A stretch of DNA of 64,000 nucleotides from Ariolimax columbianus. Lineage: Eukaryota; Mollusca; Gastropoda; Stylommatophora; Arionidae. Under the pieces are notes generated by a model that was given only the letters and a program-made list of their open reading frames with translations, searched no databases and was not told the origin of the DNA. This document shows positions 1-10,084 of this stretch, one piece after another (position 1 is the stretch's first letter; each line of letters begins with the position of its first letter). Location: the NCBI GenBank assembly GCA_036924085.1, contig JAVGWX010000012.1, forward strand, positions 32,670,272 through 32,734,271, written 5' to 3'. The translations under genes were made by a program, and so were the position numbers.

Positions 1-540
1 TATGTGAGTTAGGGTCAGGTAAATGATTCTGATCAGACTATGTTAGCCAGGGTTAGGTAAAACATACTGATCGGACAATGTTAGTTAGGGTCAGGTAAAA
101 CATACTAATCGGACAATGTTAGTTAGGGTCAGGTAAAACATACTGATCGGACAATGTTAGTTAGCGTCAGGTAAAACATTCTGATCAGGATATGTGAGTT
201 AAGGTCAGGTGAAACATACTGATCAGACTATGTTAGTTAGGGTCAGGTGAAACATACTGATCAGGCTATGTTAGTCAGGGTCAGGAAAAAAGAACTGTCC
301 AGACTGTCAGTCAGGGTCAGATGAAACATACTGTTCAGACTATGTTAGTTAGGTTCAGGTGAAACATACTGATCAGGCTATGTTAGTCAGGGTCAGGAAA
401 AAAGAACTGTCCAGACTGTCAGTCAGGGTCAGGTGAAATATACTGTTCAGACTATGTCAGTTAAGGTCGGATGAAACATACTGATCAGACTAAGTCAGTC
501 AGGTGAAACATACTTTTTTAGACTATGTTAATCAGGTGAA
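1..540 (+). repeat. 38-bp minisatellite of rep-P
   Basis: About 14 tandem copies, period 38, moderately diverged, with some units replaced by a variant reading gtcaggaaaaaagaactgtc. The unit appears reverse-complemented at 34.09-34.79 kb. Confidence 0.85.
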
Positions 541-837
541 ACATGTTGGCCAAGACCCTGTCTCGGGGAGGAATACCGTCTGATCAGGCAAAACAGACTT
601 AGAAAAGATCCACACCTCGGCTTCCTAGTAGCCTTCACATGAAACGGGTTGTTTTCATTGCAGCCTGGTTAACGAGGTGAATATTGCACTGTAATCTCCA
701 TTGTGGTGAGTTTATTGAAGAGCTTCGCATTGCACTACAGCCAGGGAGACCAGGATTCACCATCTCAAGTACGCTTCGGGAAGTGAGGGGAGCTAAAGTT
801 ACCTGGCACTAATGAATATCGTCAAGAGCACCTAACT

Positions 838-986
838 CAAGTAGGTGTGGTATATCCACCAACAACAACTCAAGTACTGGTGGTATTGCCACCACCACCA
901 CCACCACCACCACCACCACCATCACCACCAACAACAACAACAACAACTCAAGTACTGGTGGTATTGCCACCACCACCACCACCACC

Positions 987-1018
<32 letters not shown>

Positions 1019-1097
1019 CAACTCAAGTACTGGTGGTATTGCCACCACCACTACCAACAACTCAAGTACTGGTGGTATTGCCACCACCACCACCACC

Positions 1098-1129
<32 letters not shown>

Positions 1130-1190
1130 CTCAAGTAAGGGTGGTATTGCCACCACCAACAACAACTCAAGATGACAGACCTGAGTCCTC
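838..1190 (+). repeat. composite CCA/CAA repeat tail
   Basis: Five to six copies of a block made of (CCA)n, (CAA)n and the segment tcaagtactggtggtattg. Within each block ggtgg...ccacc is self-complementary. The poly-His, poly-Pro/Thr and poly-Val frames here are repeat translations, not genes. The block seems to be an amplified 3' end of rep-P. Confidence 0.75.
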
Positions 1191-1200
1191 TTCTCTGTAG

Positions 1201-1890
1201 CGCAATACAATGCGTCTTAACAGACTCACCTCTAGAGGTTCACAATGTCGATCCCCACTTTGGTGGCCAGACTGGTGTAAGATCCTGATTCCAGCAGCAC
1301 GGCTGCATCTTGGCCAGCATCTTGGACAGCATCTTTCCCACAAGTCCTTGCACTCCGTTATTTGTTGTACGTTTTACCGAGAGCTTACAGCACACGATTC
1401 TTGTAGCTAGTGTCTTTCACATATTTACTAGCCTTGGAGCATCAATCTTGCTTTCAACATAGATAATCTACGGTTAGCAACATCACTTCAACAGCAGCAG
1501 CAACATCTACAACAGCAAACATATAAATACCGATTATACTGCAAACAAGTCGCTGTCCCACATCATAACCAAATTGCTCATCTGCTCCATCGATTTTCTA
1601 GAGATATATTTGAGATCATAAATATAGCAGCCCTGAGGGAGGAGCCGGTTCTCCAACCAGGCGCCTCAGCTGGGTCGTGGACAGCTTATTTGGATCTATA
1701 TTTGGATGTTTGCTGTCAATACCCATAAACCGAACATGAACCAGAAAAAAAGAGATCCGCATTTAAGTCAATATGAGACAGCACAGGCTCAATTGGTCAA
1801 TCATCTGTTTGTCTATACATCCAATTACAAGTCTACACAAACATAAAACCAAGAGGCCGTTAGAGACGACGAACTGGCACGGATTACGAA
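1201..1890. other. no gene recognised; probable LINE leader at right
   Basis: A 66-codon frame near 1210 has no recognisable motif. From about 1620 the sequence leads directly into the endonuclease remnant and may be its 5' untranslated region; this is inferred only from position. Confidence 0.4.
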
Positions 1891-2195
1891 TGATGATTTT
1901 TGTAATATGGAATATTAGAAGTATTAATGTTACGAGCTCATGGAAGAAATGAAGAAATCCAAAATAGAAATGCTAGCTTTCACAGAGAGAAATATAGATG
2001 GAGAAGGGGAGGTTGGGGGAGGACGAGGGAGTGATATGGGGGTGTGTACAGACCTTGAGGGTAAGGTGCTTCTCTACAGAGGAGTTCCCACTTGTCACGG
2101 AGCAAAAAGGCAAGTAGGCTGTTTTGTGGAAAGGAATCAAAGGAACAGTATGAAGGAATGGACGTTTATAAATGAACGCATTTTGGTGTTGGTCC

Positions 2196-2470
2196 TCAAA
2201 GCAGAAGGCGAGTCACTCGACATTGTCATTGGCGTAAAGCAGAAGGTGAGTTACTCGACATTGTCATTGGCGTAAAGCAGAAGGTGAGTTACTCGACATT
2301 GTCATTGGCGTAAAGCAGAAGGTGAGTTACTCGACATTGTCGTTGGCGTAAAGCAGAAGATGAGTCACTCGACATTGTCATTGGCGTAAAGCAGAAGGTG
2401 AGTTACTCGACATTGTCTGTGGCGTAAAGCAGAAGGTGAGTTACTCGACATTGTCATTGGCGTAAAGCAG
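2196..2470 (+). repeat. 7 x 38-bp array born inside the endonuclease
   Basis: Seven exact-period units (starts 2196, 2234, 2272, 2310, 2348, 2386, 2424). The first unit is the original coding sequence. Near-identical aaagcagaaggcgag and aaagcagaggcgaaa lie at the two edges, so the unit is bounded by short direct repeats already present in the element. A 38-bp unit breaks the frame. Confidence 0.85.
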
Positions 2471-2528
2471 AGGCGAAAGAAGATTTATTTGAGCTGCTTG
2501 AAAAGATCCTTCTTGGAGATCTCACTGC

Positions 2529-3012
2529 TACAATGGGACGTAATCATTCTAGACTGGAAGAGTTTGGTGGATTCGGCGAAAATGTTTTAACTGAGTATGG
2601 AATACGACTCCTGAGATTCTTCAGCGAGCTATAACTGGTTATTACAAATACAAAGTTCCCTTACTGATGCACTGGGACGTAACCATTCTAGACGGGAAGA
2701 GTTTGGTGGATTCGGCGAAAATGTTTTAACTGCGTACGGAATACTAGTGCCAACACTAGACAAACTCTGTGGCAGTGTCTACAGCCTCAGGATGACCACT
2801 GCTTTCTTCGAACAAATTCAAGTTGACGTCTGACAGCGTACGAAGAAGAAGAAGAAGAAGAAGAAGAAGAAGAAGAAGAAGAAGAAGAAGAAGAAGAAGA
2901 AGAAGAAGAAGAAGAAGAAGACGAAGAAGAAGAAGAAGAAGAAGAAGAATACGACTCTTAAGATTCTTCAGCGAGCTATAGCTGGTTATTACAAATACAA
3001 AGTTCCCTCACT
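2529..3012 (+). repeat. 135-bp tandem duplication of endonuclease segment
   Basis: The segment starting gggacgtaatcattctaga and ending ttacaaatacaaagttccct occurs twice in tandem. The second copy is interrupted by the insertion at 2745-2946 and resumes at about 2953. Confidence 0.85.
2745..2946 (+). mobile_element. 5'-truncated RNase H LINE (LINE-C) 3' end with (GAA)n tail
   Basis: About 100 bp matching, in the same sense, the 3' end of the minus-strand LINE at 21.31-22.55 kb (shared text includes caaattcaagttgacgtctg and agcgtacgaagaa), followed by about 30 GAA units. The insertion is flanked by gaatac at 2739-2744 and 2947-2952, consistent with a target-site duplication, although GAA in the tail makes its left edge ambiguous. 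It carries only the last codons and the 3' untranslated end. Confidence 0.8.
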
Positions 3013-3720
3013 GCCGCTGACATACATAGACTTGTGAACAGGCAAGAAATGAGAGAACCATCAATGATTGTGCCATTGTGAGGATATATTCATTGAAGGA
3101 TGTGACAGATGCCAGAGCCTGGGGAGGATCAGAAATAAGAAATCACCACTACCACGTGACAGTGAAAAGAACAACCGAAATACACCAAAACAACGTGGCT
3201 ATTAAGAAAGAAACCGAACATCAGAAAAGGCGAAACAAGAATAAATGTGTACAATCTGAGAGAGCCAGAAGTTAGGACCAGATAGCAGGGGTTTATATCT
3301 AGTGCAGAGGAAACAATCCAAGGATATGAAAACCCTCTGGATCAAATTCATGAATATAATTGAAGGTAGCAACATCAGAAACATGTGAAGTCTGAGTCAA
3401 GAATGATATCAAGAGGACACCCCGGTAAACTGAATTAGTAAAACTGATAATAAGTAATTTTTTTTAATGCATGGAAACAACAATTGAAAGGCAAGAATAC
3501 AACAAGAAAATAATTTAAATATAACGAATTTATAACACATAGAACTGAAGCCAGGAAAACAATGCTAACGGCAAAACCAAAATCATGGGAGGACTTTGGA
3601 GAAGGACTAGTTGAGAATGCAGGAGAAAACCAGACGCCGTTATACAGGACCGTTATAGATATGGGGAAGGAAAAAGAGAGATCGTCCACATTTCTAAAAG
3701 ACAAGCAAGCAGATTTCTAC

Positions 3721-3870
3721 CCTAAGTGAGAGAATGGATACATGAAAAGACTATTTCTCAGAGCTCCTATTTGCGAAGGACGAACACGTCCTATGTACAA
3801 CAGGCTTTCGTAGAGTGGAATCTTACAGAACAAAAATTATGGATTTCTGTCCCAAAAAACAGATTTAGTC
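3721..3870 (+). pseudogene. possible RT palm scrap
   Basis: The translation FSELLFAKDEHVL around 3745-3785 resembles an RT FADD box with the catalytic pair altered. It is too short to classify; it sits between linker remnants and RNase H remnants in the same orientation. Confidence 0.4.
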
Positions 3871-4215
3871 ATTCAGTGGATTACGGCCCACTGAGGGATC
3901 CTTGGAAACGAGAAGGCAGATGAGTTCGCAAAAACCAGAAGTGGTGGCACGCAGCCTCGTTATTGACAGAGCTACAACGACGTAAAGACATTCATCAAAC
4001 GATCCATGAGGACGGAATGGAGAAACCAGTAGAGAGTATACAAGCTAGGAAATAACAGCATAAACAAACTTGACAGCGATGGATGACATTGATCTACAAA
4101 CTCAGAACAAGACACTGCAGACTCAAGGCCCACCTCCATAGAATAGGTATTAGAGAAACCGTCACATGCGATTGTCGAGCACCAACACCAACATCAGAAC
4201 AAATCCCGCAGGACT
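3870..4215 (+). pseudogene. LINE RNase H C-terminal remnant
   Basis: VQWITAH followed by GNEKADEFAKTRSGG matches the final RNase H segment (VQW..H..I.GNE.AD.LAK) of LINEs. Downstream, VKTFIKRSMRTEWRN and YKLRTRHCRLKAHLHRIGI.ETVTCDC match the C-terminal spacer and Cys/His knuckle. It is frameshifted and carries stops, and it lies in the same orientation as the endonuclease remnant, so both may be one collapsed element. Confidence 0.7.
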
Positions 4216-4443
4216 GTCTATCTCTGTGGCGAAGTGGTCAAGCCGTTTGCCTCGTGGTCAGACGGTCGGGGTTCGAATATGAGCTGCGACGGTCGGTCCA
4301 TGATATCAATTTTTTCCGGAGATCCCTGGGTTCATCGCTGGAGCTACGGAGTTCGTGCTTTGTGCGATGCTCTCGACAGATGGGGTACATCTGCCGAGAG
4401 AGACCGAGCTAAATGGGGAAAACCCGAGGCGATGAAGTCGAGT
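4216..4443 (+). mobile_element. SINE-d, tRNA-derived
   Basis: A pol III A-box-like tgtggcgaagtggt at 4221 and a B-box-like ggggttcgaatat at 4265 have tRNA-like spacing, with a 4-bp anticodon-like stem (ccgt/acgg) between them. The body contains tccggagatccctgg and ctacggagttcgtgctttgt and is shared with 25686-25800. It abuts the mariner fragment on its right. Confidence 0.7.
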
Positions 4444-5580
4444 TTCAGTTCTACAGTATCATGCCGTGGAACTCACCTTGCAGACACTTTGTGGTTCTGT
4501 AGCAGATCATGGATGATGTGGTGTGCTGAACCTTGACTGATGTCCAAATGTGCTGAACCTTGGCTGATGTCCAGATGTGCTGAACCTTGGTTGATGTCCA
4601 GATGTGCTGAACCTTGACTGATATCCAGATGTGCTGAACCTTGAATGATGTCCAGATGTGCTGAACCTTGACTGATGTCCAGATGTGCTGAACCTTGACT
4701 GATGTCCAGATGTGCTGAAACTTGGCTGATGTTCAGATGTGCTGAACCTTGACTGATGTCCAGATGTGCTGAAACTTGGCTGATGTCAAGATGTGCTGAA
4801 CCTTGACTGATGTCAAGATGTGCTGAACCTTGACTGATGTCCAGATGTGCTGATTTTTGACTGATGTCCAGATGTGCTAAAACTTGGCTGATGTCCAGAT
4901 GTGCTGAACCTTGACTGATGTCCAGATGTGCTGAACCTTGACTGATGTCCAGATGTGCGGAACCTTGACTGATGTCCAGATGTGCTGAAACTTGGCTGAT
5001 GTCCAGATGTGCTGAACCTTGACTGATGTCCAGATGTGCTGAAACTTGGCTGATGTCAAGATGTGCTGAACCTTGACAGATATCCAGATGTGCTGAACCT
5101 TGACTGATGTCAAGATGTGCTGAGCCTTGACTGATGTCCAAATCTGCTGAACCTTGACTGATGTCCAGATGTGCTGAACTTTGACTGATGTCCAGATGTG
5201 CTAAAACCTGGCTGATGTCCAGATGTGCTGAACCTTGACTGATGTCCAGATGTGCTGAACCTTGACTGATGTCCAGATATTCGGCAATTTCCGTCACAAT
5301 CACGCGGTCAACGGCTGCAATCGACTCTGGGGTCACTACTCGGTGTGCTTGACCCGGTCGTGAACAGTCTGTCACAGAACTCACGCCGTTTTGGAACTTC
5401 CTATTTCTCTCATGCCCTTGCTGGAGTGAAAGGCATGCATCACCGTACTAGTACGTCTTTCGCCGATGAGTTTCAAAAATTTCCATCCCTTCGTTGATTA
5501 AAAAAAACACGGATACCAGAACGCTGCTCCTATTGGTACATATAAATAGTGGAGCGACCATTTTTTAATTGCAATTATGA
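4444..5580 (-). mobile_element. Mariner-family transposase, N-terminal part
   Basis: On the minus strand a 303-codon frame (start near 5384) reads SRPGQAHRVVTPESIAAVDR, then VTEIAEY, then a nine-residue unit LDISQGSAH repeated 28 times, then HIIHDLLQNHKVSAR and a TGA where the family has Trp; VPRH follows. This is the second helix-turn-helix of a mariner/Tc1-type transposase (pattern I..IA..L.IS.GS.H.IIH..L...KV.ARWVP). Sequence upstream (5385-5560 read backward) fits the first helix-turn-helix with frameshifts. The DD(D/E) catalytic domain is absent; the element is cut off at the SINE-d boundary. Function in life would be inverted-repeat DNA binding. Confidence 0.85.
4524..5279 (-). repeat. 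28 x 27-bp array encoding LDISQGSAH
   Basis: Exactly 28 units with period 27 and no net indel (729 bp separate the first and last tgctgaac). The unit is nine codons of the surrounding transposase and stays in frame with both flanks. Substitutions cluster at the sixth and seventh residues of the unit (GS, VS, VL, SS, KS). Confidence 0.95.
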
Positions 5581-5584
5581 ATGA

Positions 5585-6180
5585 CCACTTTTGAATGACC
5601 ATCTCGTATGTGTTCACCTGATAACGCGTGTTTGGGGAAACCATAAACTGACAATTAAAACCAAGGTCATGGTGTTCAATGTTTGTGTCGTCAGCACACT
5701 GTTATATGCTCTCGGACTTTGGACAACATTTGCTAAACAAGGGCACATCCTTAACACCTTCCATCTATGGCGCTTGCGATGAATTCTTGCAACATGGAGA
5801 GACAGGGACAAATGCAGAGGTACTCTCTCGCACCGCAACGGTTTCCCAATCACGTACACTCTCCTTACTGAGCGAAGACTACGATGGCTTGGTCATATTC
5901 GTCGCTTGGACAATGGTTGCATCCCCAAAGATATCCTCTTTGTACAGTTGGCGGATGGCAAAAGAACAGTCGACCGACTGTTGGTGAGATTCAAAGATAT
6001 GTAAGCGTGAATATCAAGGCCCTGGACATGAGCCTGAGGTTCTGGAAAGACGACACTGTAGACCGATCCAAATGGGGATCTACCCTGAAGGACCACCTCA
6101 CACTTCGTGAAGAAAAACTCTTGCAACACAGAGAAGTGAAAAGACTACACCGAAAGGAGAAAGAAAACAAGAACAGCTAA
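5585..6180 (+). pseudogene. LINE RT C-terminal region
   Basis: The frame reads KTKVMVFNVCVVSTLLYALG, then TERRLRWLGHIRRLDNGCIP and KDILFVQLADGKRTVDRLLV, then (shifted frame) KALDMSLRFWKDDTVDRSKW and a Lys/Glu-rich end. This is the post-RT thumb and C-terminal portion of a common invertebrate LINE (pattern TLLYG...W, RRLRWLGH, KD.L...L..G.R..GRP). One frameshift occurs near 6000. The RT core is missing (5' truncation). Confidence 0.8.
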
Positions 6181-6189
6181 GTATGTATT

Positions 6190-6775
6190 TATTGTTCACC
6201 ATTCCAAGTCATATCATCCCATAATCAGTCATGACTGAAAGGGCTACTGTACTGTACGATAACTTAGCTGTCTGAACGTGATTTCGTTCTTTTGTTCTCT
6301 ATTTATCAATAACTTCGCCAGTTCTAACTTAATTATTAGTTAGTTTTCTACCTGTGTCGTTAAGCGTCGTAGGGAGCTTAAGTCGTCTATCCTGCACCAA
6401 GTGCGTTGCGTAGGTCAATGTGAGCCCTTGTCGCTGCACAATCACTCTAATGTCATCTATCCACCTACCTCGCGGCCACCCCCTTGCCCTGTAGCCAGAT
6501 CTACCAGCGTTGTAAGCCATCAGTGGAAGTTGATGAGGGTGCGTTCTCATGAGATGACCAAACCAACTTATTTTCTGCCTGGAAATGTATTCGACGTAGT
6601 GCTGACCATACTTCGAATGTCGTCGTTTCACATTCTGTCTCTTCTGCTAACACCGATGACCTTCCTCAAAAACTTCATTTCACAAGTCGAAATTCTGTCT
6701 CTTCTGCTATCACCGATGACCTTCCTCAAAAACTTCATTTCACAAGTCGAAATTCTGCTCTTTTAATTATTTTCA
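6190..6775 (-). pseudogene. LINE RT C-terminal region, second family
   Basis: The minus-strand frame 6329-6631 reads ISWFGHLMRTHPHQLPLMAY and GRWIDDIRV, the W.GH.mR and GRp...W.D.I motifs of LINE C-termini. Upstream on the minus strand EMKFLRKVIG is duplicated by a 60-bp tandem repeat. 5' truncated, opposite in orientation to the preceding fragment. Confidence 0.75.
6631..6755 (-). repeat. 60-bp in-frame tandem duplication in LINE
   Basis: Two copies with period exactly 60 (cttcctcaaaaacttcattt at 6661 and 6721), i.e. 20 codons duplicated inside the LINE fragment, with a partial third copy upstream. Confidence 0.85.
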
Positions 6776-6991
6776 AATTAAATGGTGTAGTAATTTGGTT
6801 TTGACAGAGACGACTAAACCCAGTTGCAGCCCTTAAAGCATGTCGTCGTACTATACAACTAACAGTGCAGTAAAACTATTTAGGGTAAAAGACTCTAATG
6901 CCCATCGGTTTGTACAACACATGCGCCCTGTTATTTACACAGACTAAACACTTTGCACGTATCGACCGCCATCTGGCATTGACAGAACGTT

Positions 6992-7420
6992 ATAAAAGAC
7001 ATTCCCCAAGTGTTTTACAAGACGTGGAGCAAAGAGTAGTCACGGTCAGGTGAAGCACTGACGTAATAAAAGACATTATTCTCTAAGTGTTTTACAAGAC
7101 GTGGAGCAAAAAGTAGTCAGGGTCAGGTGAAGCACTGACCAATGGCCTATCGCACGCTATTGTTCAGGCTCCTGAAAACAGACAGTGGCCCAAGATTCTG
7201 ACCAACGACGACCGACATTGTAATGCCCATGCTTGTGAACTTACTGAGGAGCCTCTAAATGGCGCTACATCCAGGAGGATGGTCCATCTTCTGAAGAACA
7301 CTTTGGGATGTAAGAAGAGCTACTGTAACCCGCTAAAAAAGACACGTCATCAAAAATTAACTCAATTCAGCAAGATTGCCCTCGAACAACAGTAGCAGAA
7401 ATAATAACAACATATTATGC
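6992..7420 (+). mobile_element. rep-P copy D
   Basis: A 74-bp direct duplication (6992-7139) carries the rep-P text gtcaggtgaagcactgac twice. The body follows (gtgaacttactgaggagcct, gctactgtaacccgct) and then a CAA/AAC-rich end at 7383-7412. Only remnants of the 38-bp array are present. Confidence 0.65.
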
Positions 7421-8097
7421 GTGAATTAATGAACAAATAACTCATTAACATGGAGCTATGAATAATTAGCCTGCAATAAGCTCACGGTCCGGCTAGTTTA
7501 AGTATGATGCCAACGTACTTGAGACTCGTTGACTGGATGACAACATATTTATAAATCATGAATACATTATCTATATTTCACAAGTAACATAAGTTACATA
7601 TATGTCAGTTGTCATCGATTGTCTCATCTTTGATCTGCACTAACACGTGATGAGTGTATACCACCTGTTTTCTGCTAATAATATTTAAGATCCGTCAATA
7701 ACTATGGTATGAGAATAGGACTAAGCTGTTCGACACAGGTGTACTTTGATATTCTAATATATGACTAGGAAATGTGGCATGCAACTATTAAGAGTAGCAA
7801 ATCCAGGCTGTAAACCTTCTCTAACAGATGTCTCATTTGCGTAGTTATGTATCAGATGCCCAGGTGCAATAACAAACACAGACTTGCGGCATAGAACAAA
7901 ATAATAAACAATATAACAGGTGATAAAGGGAGAATAGGCAAAAGACGTAACGGGCTGCAACGAAATTGGAAAGATAATGGCACTCATAAATGACTCACTC
8001 TTGTTTACGATAGAACGTGTAGATGAATAGGGCACATGATCCGGAAGACATTCTGTTAATCTTATATGGCATTAAAAAACGTATTCGTGTTTGTATT
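7421..8097. other. no gene recognised
   Basis: AT-rich sequence. A 93-codon minus-strand frame (7754-8035) has a hydrophobic centre but no motif that I recognise. Confidence 0.4.
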
Positions 8098-8441
8098 CCC
8101 GAGTAAAAGTGGTGTTAAAAAAGTCTCCGATCCTTTTTTTTTTCCTCGGCAAAAAAGAAGCATAGCTGTTGTACTTCGGAAGGTGGGTCGTCATGCGCAT
8201 GCGTAAACTGTTCCTGCCCACAGAATGCATCAGTCGCTGGCAGTCAGCCTTTTAGTGGTTAGTGCAGTTAGCACCAATCAGGTTTTTACTCACCAATTGC
8301 GCAGCAATGTCAAAGTCATGTTTACCTTTTTCTTTTACTCCGTGGAGTTGTGGATCCTGATTCAAAACATCCCAAAGAACACTACCTGGAGGTCATCCGT
8401 CGAATTGGTGATGCTGTTCCAAGCAAACGACTAGACCTGTG

Positions 8442-9434
8442 GACAACTTGAACTTGGCAGCTCCATCATGACAACTGGAACTTGGCAGCTCCATCATGAC
8501 AACTTGGCAGCTCCATCATGACAACTTGGCAGCTCCATCATGACAACTTGGCAGTTCCATCATGACAACTTGGCAGCTCCATCATGACAACTTGGCAGCC
8601 CCATCATGACAACTGGAACTTGGCAGCTCCATCATGACAACTGGAACTTGGCAGCTCCATCATGACAACTGAAACTAACTGCTCCATCATGACAACTTGG
8701 CAGCTCCATCATGACAACTTGGTAGCTCCATCATGCCAACTTAGCAGCTCCATCATGACAACTGGAACATGACAGCTCCATTATGACAACTTGGCAGCTC
8801 CATCATGACAACTTGGCAGCTCCATCATGACAACTTGGCAGCTCCACCATAACAACTGGAACTTGGCAGCTCCATCATGACAACTTGGCAGCTCCATCAT
8901 GACAACTTGGCAGCTCCACCATGACAACTGGAACTTGGCAGCTCTATCATGACAACTTGGCAGCTCCATCATGACAACTGGAACATGACAGCTACATCGT
9001 GATAACTTGGCAGCTCCATCATGACAAATTGGCAGCTCCATCATGACAACTGGGCCATGACAGCTACATCGTGACAACTTGGCAGCTCCATCATGACAAC
9101 TTGGCAGCTCCATCATGACAACTGGAACTTGGCAGTTCCATCATGACAACTGGAACATGACAGCTACATCATGAAAACTGGAATTTGGCAGCTACATCAT
9201 GACAACTGGAACATGACAGCTACATCATGACAACTTAGAAGCTCCATCATGACAACTGGAACATGACAGTTACATCATGACAACTTGGCAGCTCCATCAT
9301 GACAACTGGAATTTGGCAGCTACATCCTGACAACTGGAATTTGGCAGCTACATCATGACAACTTGGCAGCTACATCATGACAACTTGGCAGCTCCATCAT
9401 GACAACTGGAACATGACAGCTACATCATGACAAC
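8442..9434 (+). repeat. 22/29-bp minisatellite of the HHDN catalytic segment
   Basis: About 40 units built on ggcagctccatcatgacaac, in two lengths (with or without an extra ggaact). In the mariner frame this text encodes WQLHHDN, the segment holding a catalytic Asp. The hexamer gacaac is present at both outer edges, in the position expected for the parent gene. Confidence 0.9.
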
Positions 9435-9730
9435 GTACCCACCCAGTCTTCGCATCTGATTCAGACTTTCTTGGCTAAACACAACCTTCTTCTGGTTTGC
9501 CAGATTCCATATTCTCCCGACATGACACCTTGTGATTATTGGCTGTTCCCCAAACTGAAAAACTGCTGAAATGGACCCGATTAAAGTCACACAAAAAATG
9601 ATATTGTATGTGACGACCCAATTGTACTTTATTCCCAAAAAGACCTTCCTGAAATCCTTTCAACAATTACGGGGCTGTAGGGAGAGGCGTGTGTAGTCCT
9701 AAGGAAAGTACTTTGAAGGGGTTAGGGTTT

Positions 9731-9748
9731 CAAACCCCCCCCCCCCCC
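9731..9748 (+). repeat. poly-C tract
   Basis: A run of about 17 C in the 3' non-coding part of the mariner copy. Confidence 0.9.
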
Positions 9749-9815
9749 CTTCCGTGAGTAATAGTATTTGTCAGGCCCAAAGGTCAGACACTTTTTGAAC
9801 ACATTTCGTATTTTC

Positions 9816-10084
9816 ATGTAGAATCGGTATCACTCCAATCCGGACAGACTTATAGGGGCTCAGTACTTGAAAGTGTATGATGAACCTTATAGGCACTGTT
9901 GTCACCTGTAGCTTGGCTGTTGCGCACACACATGCTCTATCCTGGTACGTGCCTCTTTGTCTACGTCTGATATAATAGTGCTAGCTTGTGGATCACTGCA
10001 TCAGCAGCTGTGCCGTCGTCAACAAAGAATGTTTATTCGCGACAATGAGCACAAGACAAGTATTTACCGCAGCTATAATATATA
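9816..10084. other. no feature recognised
   Basis: Unique-looking sequence between mariner and SINE-c. Confidence 0.4.

Larger units (their letters stand above)
1..1200 (+). mobile_element. rep-P copy A: dispersed repeat with internal minisatellite
   Basis: The first 540 bases are about 14 copies of a 38-bp unit containing gtcaggtgaaacatactga and the palindrome ctgatcag. A roughly 290-bp non-repetitive body follows, then a short hairpin-forming segment and a CAA/CCA-rich tail. The same order (38-bp unit, body, CAA tail) recurs at 7.0-7.4 kb, 10.98-11.33 kb and, inverted, at 33.78-34.80 kb, which defines a mobile family. I see no coding capacity and no tRNA-like promoter. The architecture resembles non-autonomous elements with central minisatellites such as pearl or Helentron-derived elements of molluscs, but I cannot assign it. 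The left edge runs off the window. Confidence 0.75.
1885..3720 (+). mobile_element. Non-LTR retrotransposon endonuclease/linker remnant
   Basis: Readable pieces, in order: an N-terminal stretch resembling the start of an APE-type endonuclease (FVIWNIRSI, then EEMKKSKIEMLAFTE); VKEW-like text around KEWTFINERILVLVLKAEG; a segment resembling the GDxNA motif (LLGDLTATMGRNHSRLEE); then a downstream linker with INVYNLREPEVR and KSWEDFGEGLVENAG. These match in style the endonuclease-RT proteins often annotated as craniofacial development protein 2-like. The copy is dead: many stops, a 7 x 38-bp array in the endonuclease, a 135-bp tandem duplication, and another retrotransposon inserted at 2745. A 111-codon frame at 1940-2275 is the best surviving piece. 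Confidence 0.7.
8098..9815 (+). mobile_element. Mariner-family element, split by an array
   Basis: Coding remnants read SNVKVMFTFF, then HPKEHYLEVIRRIGDAVPSK and RLDLWTT, then the array, then NVPTHSSHLIQTFLAKHNLL and IPYSPDMTPCDYWLFPKLK. These are the segments before and after the second catalytic Asp (HHDN.P.H) and the YSPD.AP.D.wLFP.LK region of mariner transposases. Candidate termini are gagtaaaagtggtgttaaaa near 8100 and gtcagacactttttgaacac near 9790, which look like mariner inverted repeats. Stops and frameshifts abound, and the N-terminal DNA-binding half is missing. The third catalytic position reads D in CDYWLF. Confidence 0.85.

Noticed and set aside
1..540. CRISPR-like direct repeats
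   Set aside because: Units are contiguous with no unique spacers and the context is eukaryotic TE debris; the same holds for all other arrays.
845..1200. Poly-His/Gln, poly-Pro/Thr and poly-Val frames
   Set aside because: Three phases of a CCA/CAA microsatellite.
7754..8035. 93-codon minus-strand frame with hydrophobic core
   Set aside because: No recognisable family, no supporting exon structure, and length expected by chance in AT-rich DNA.
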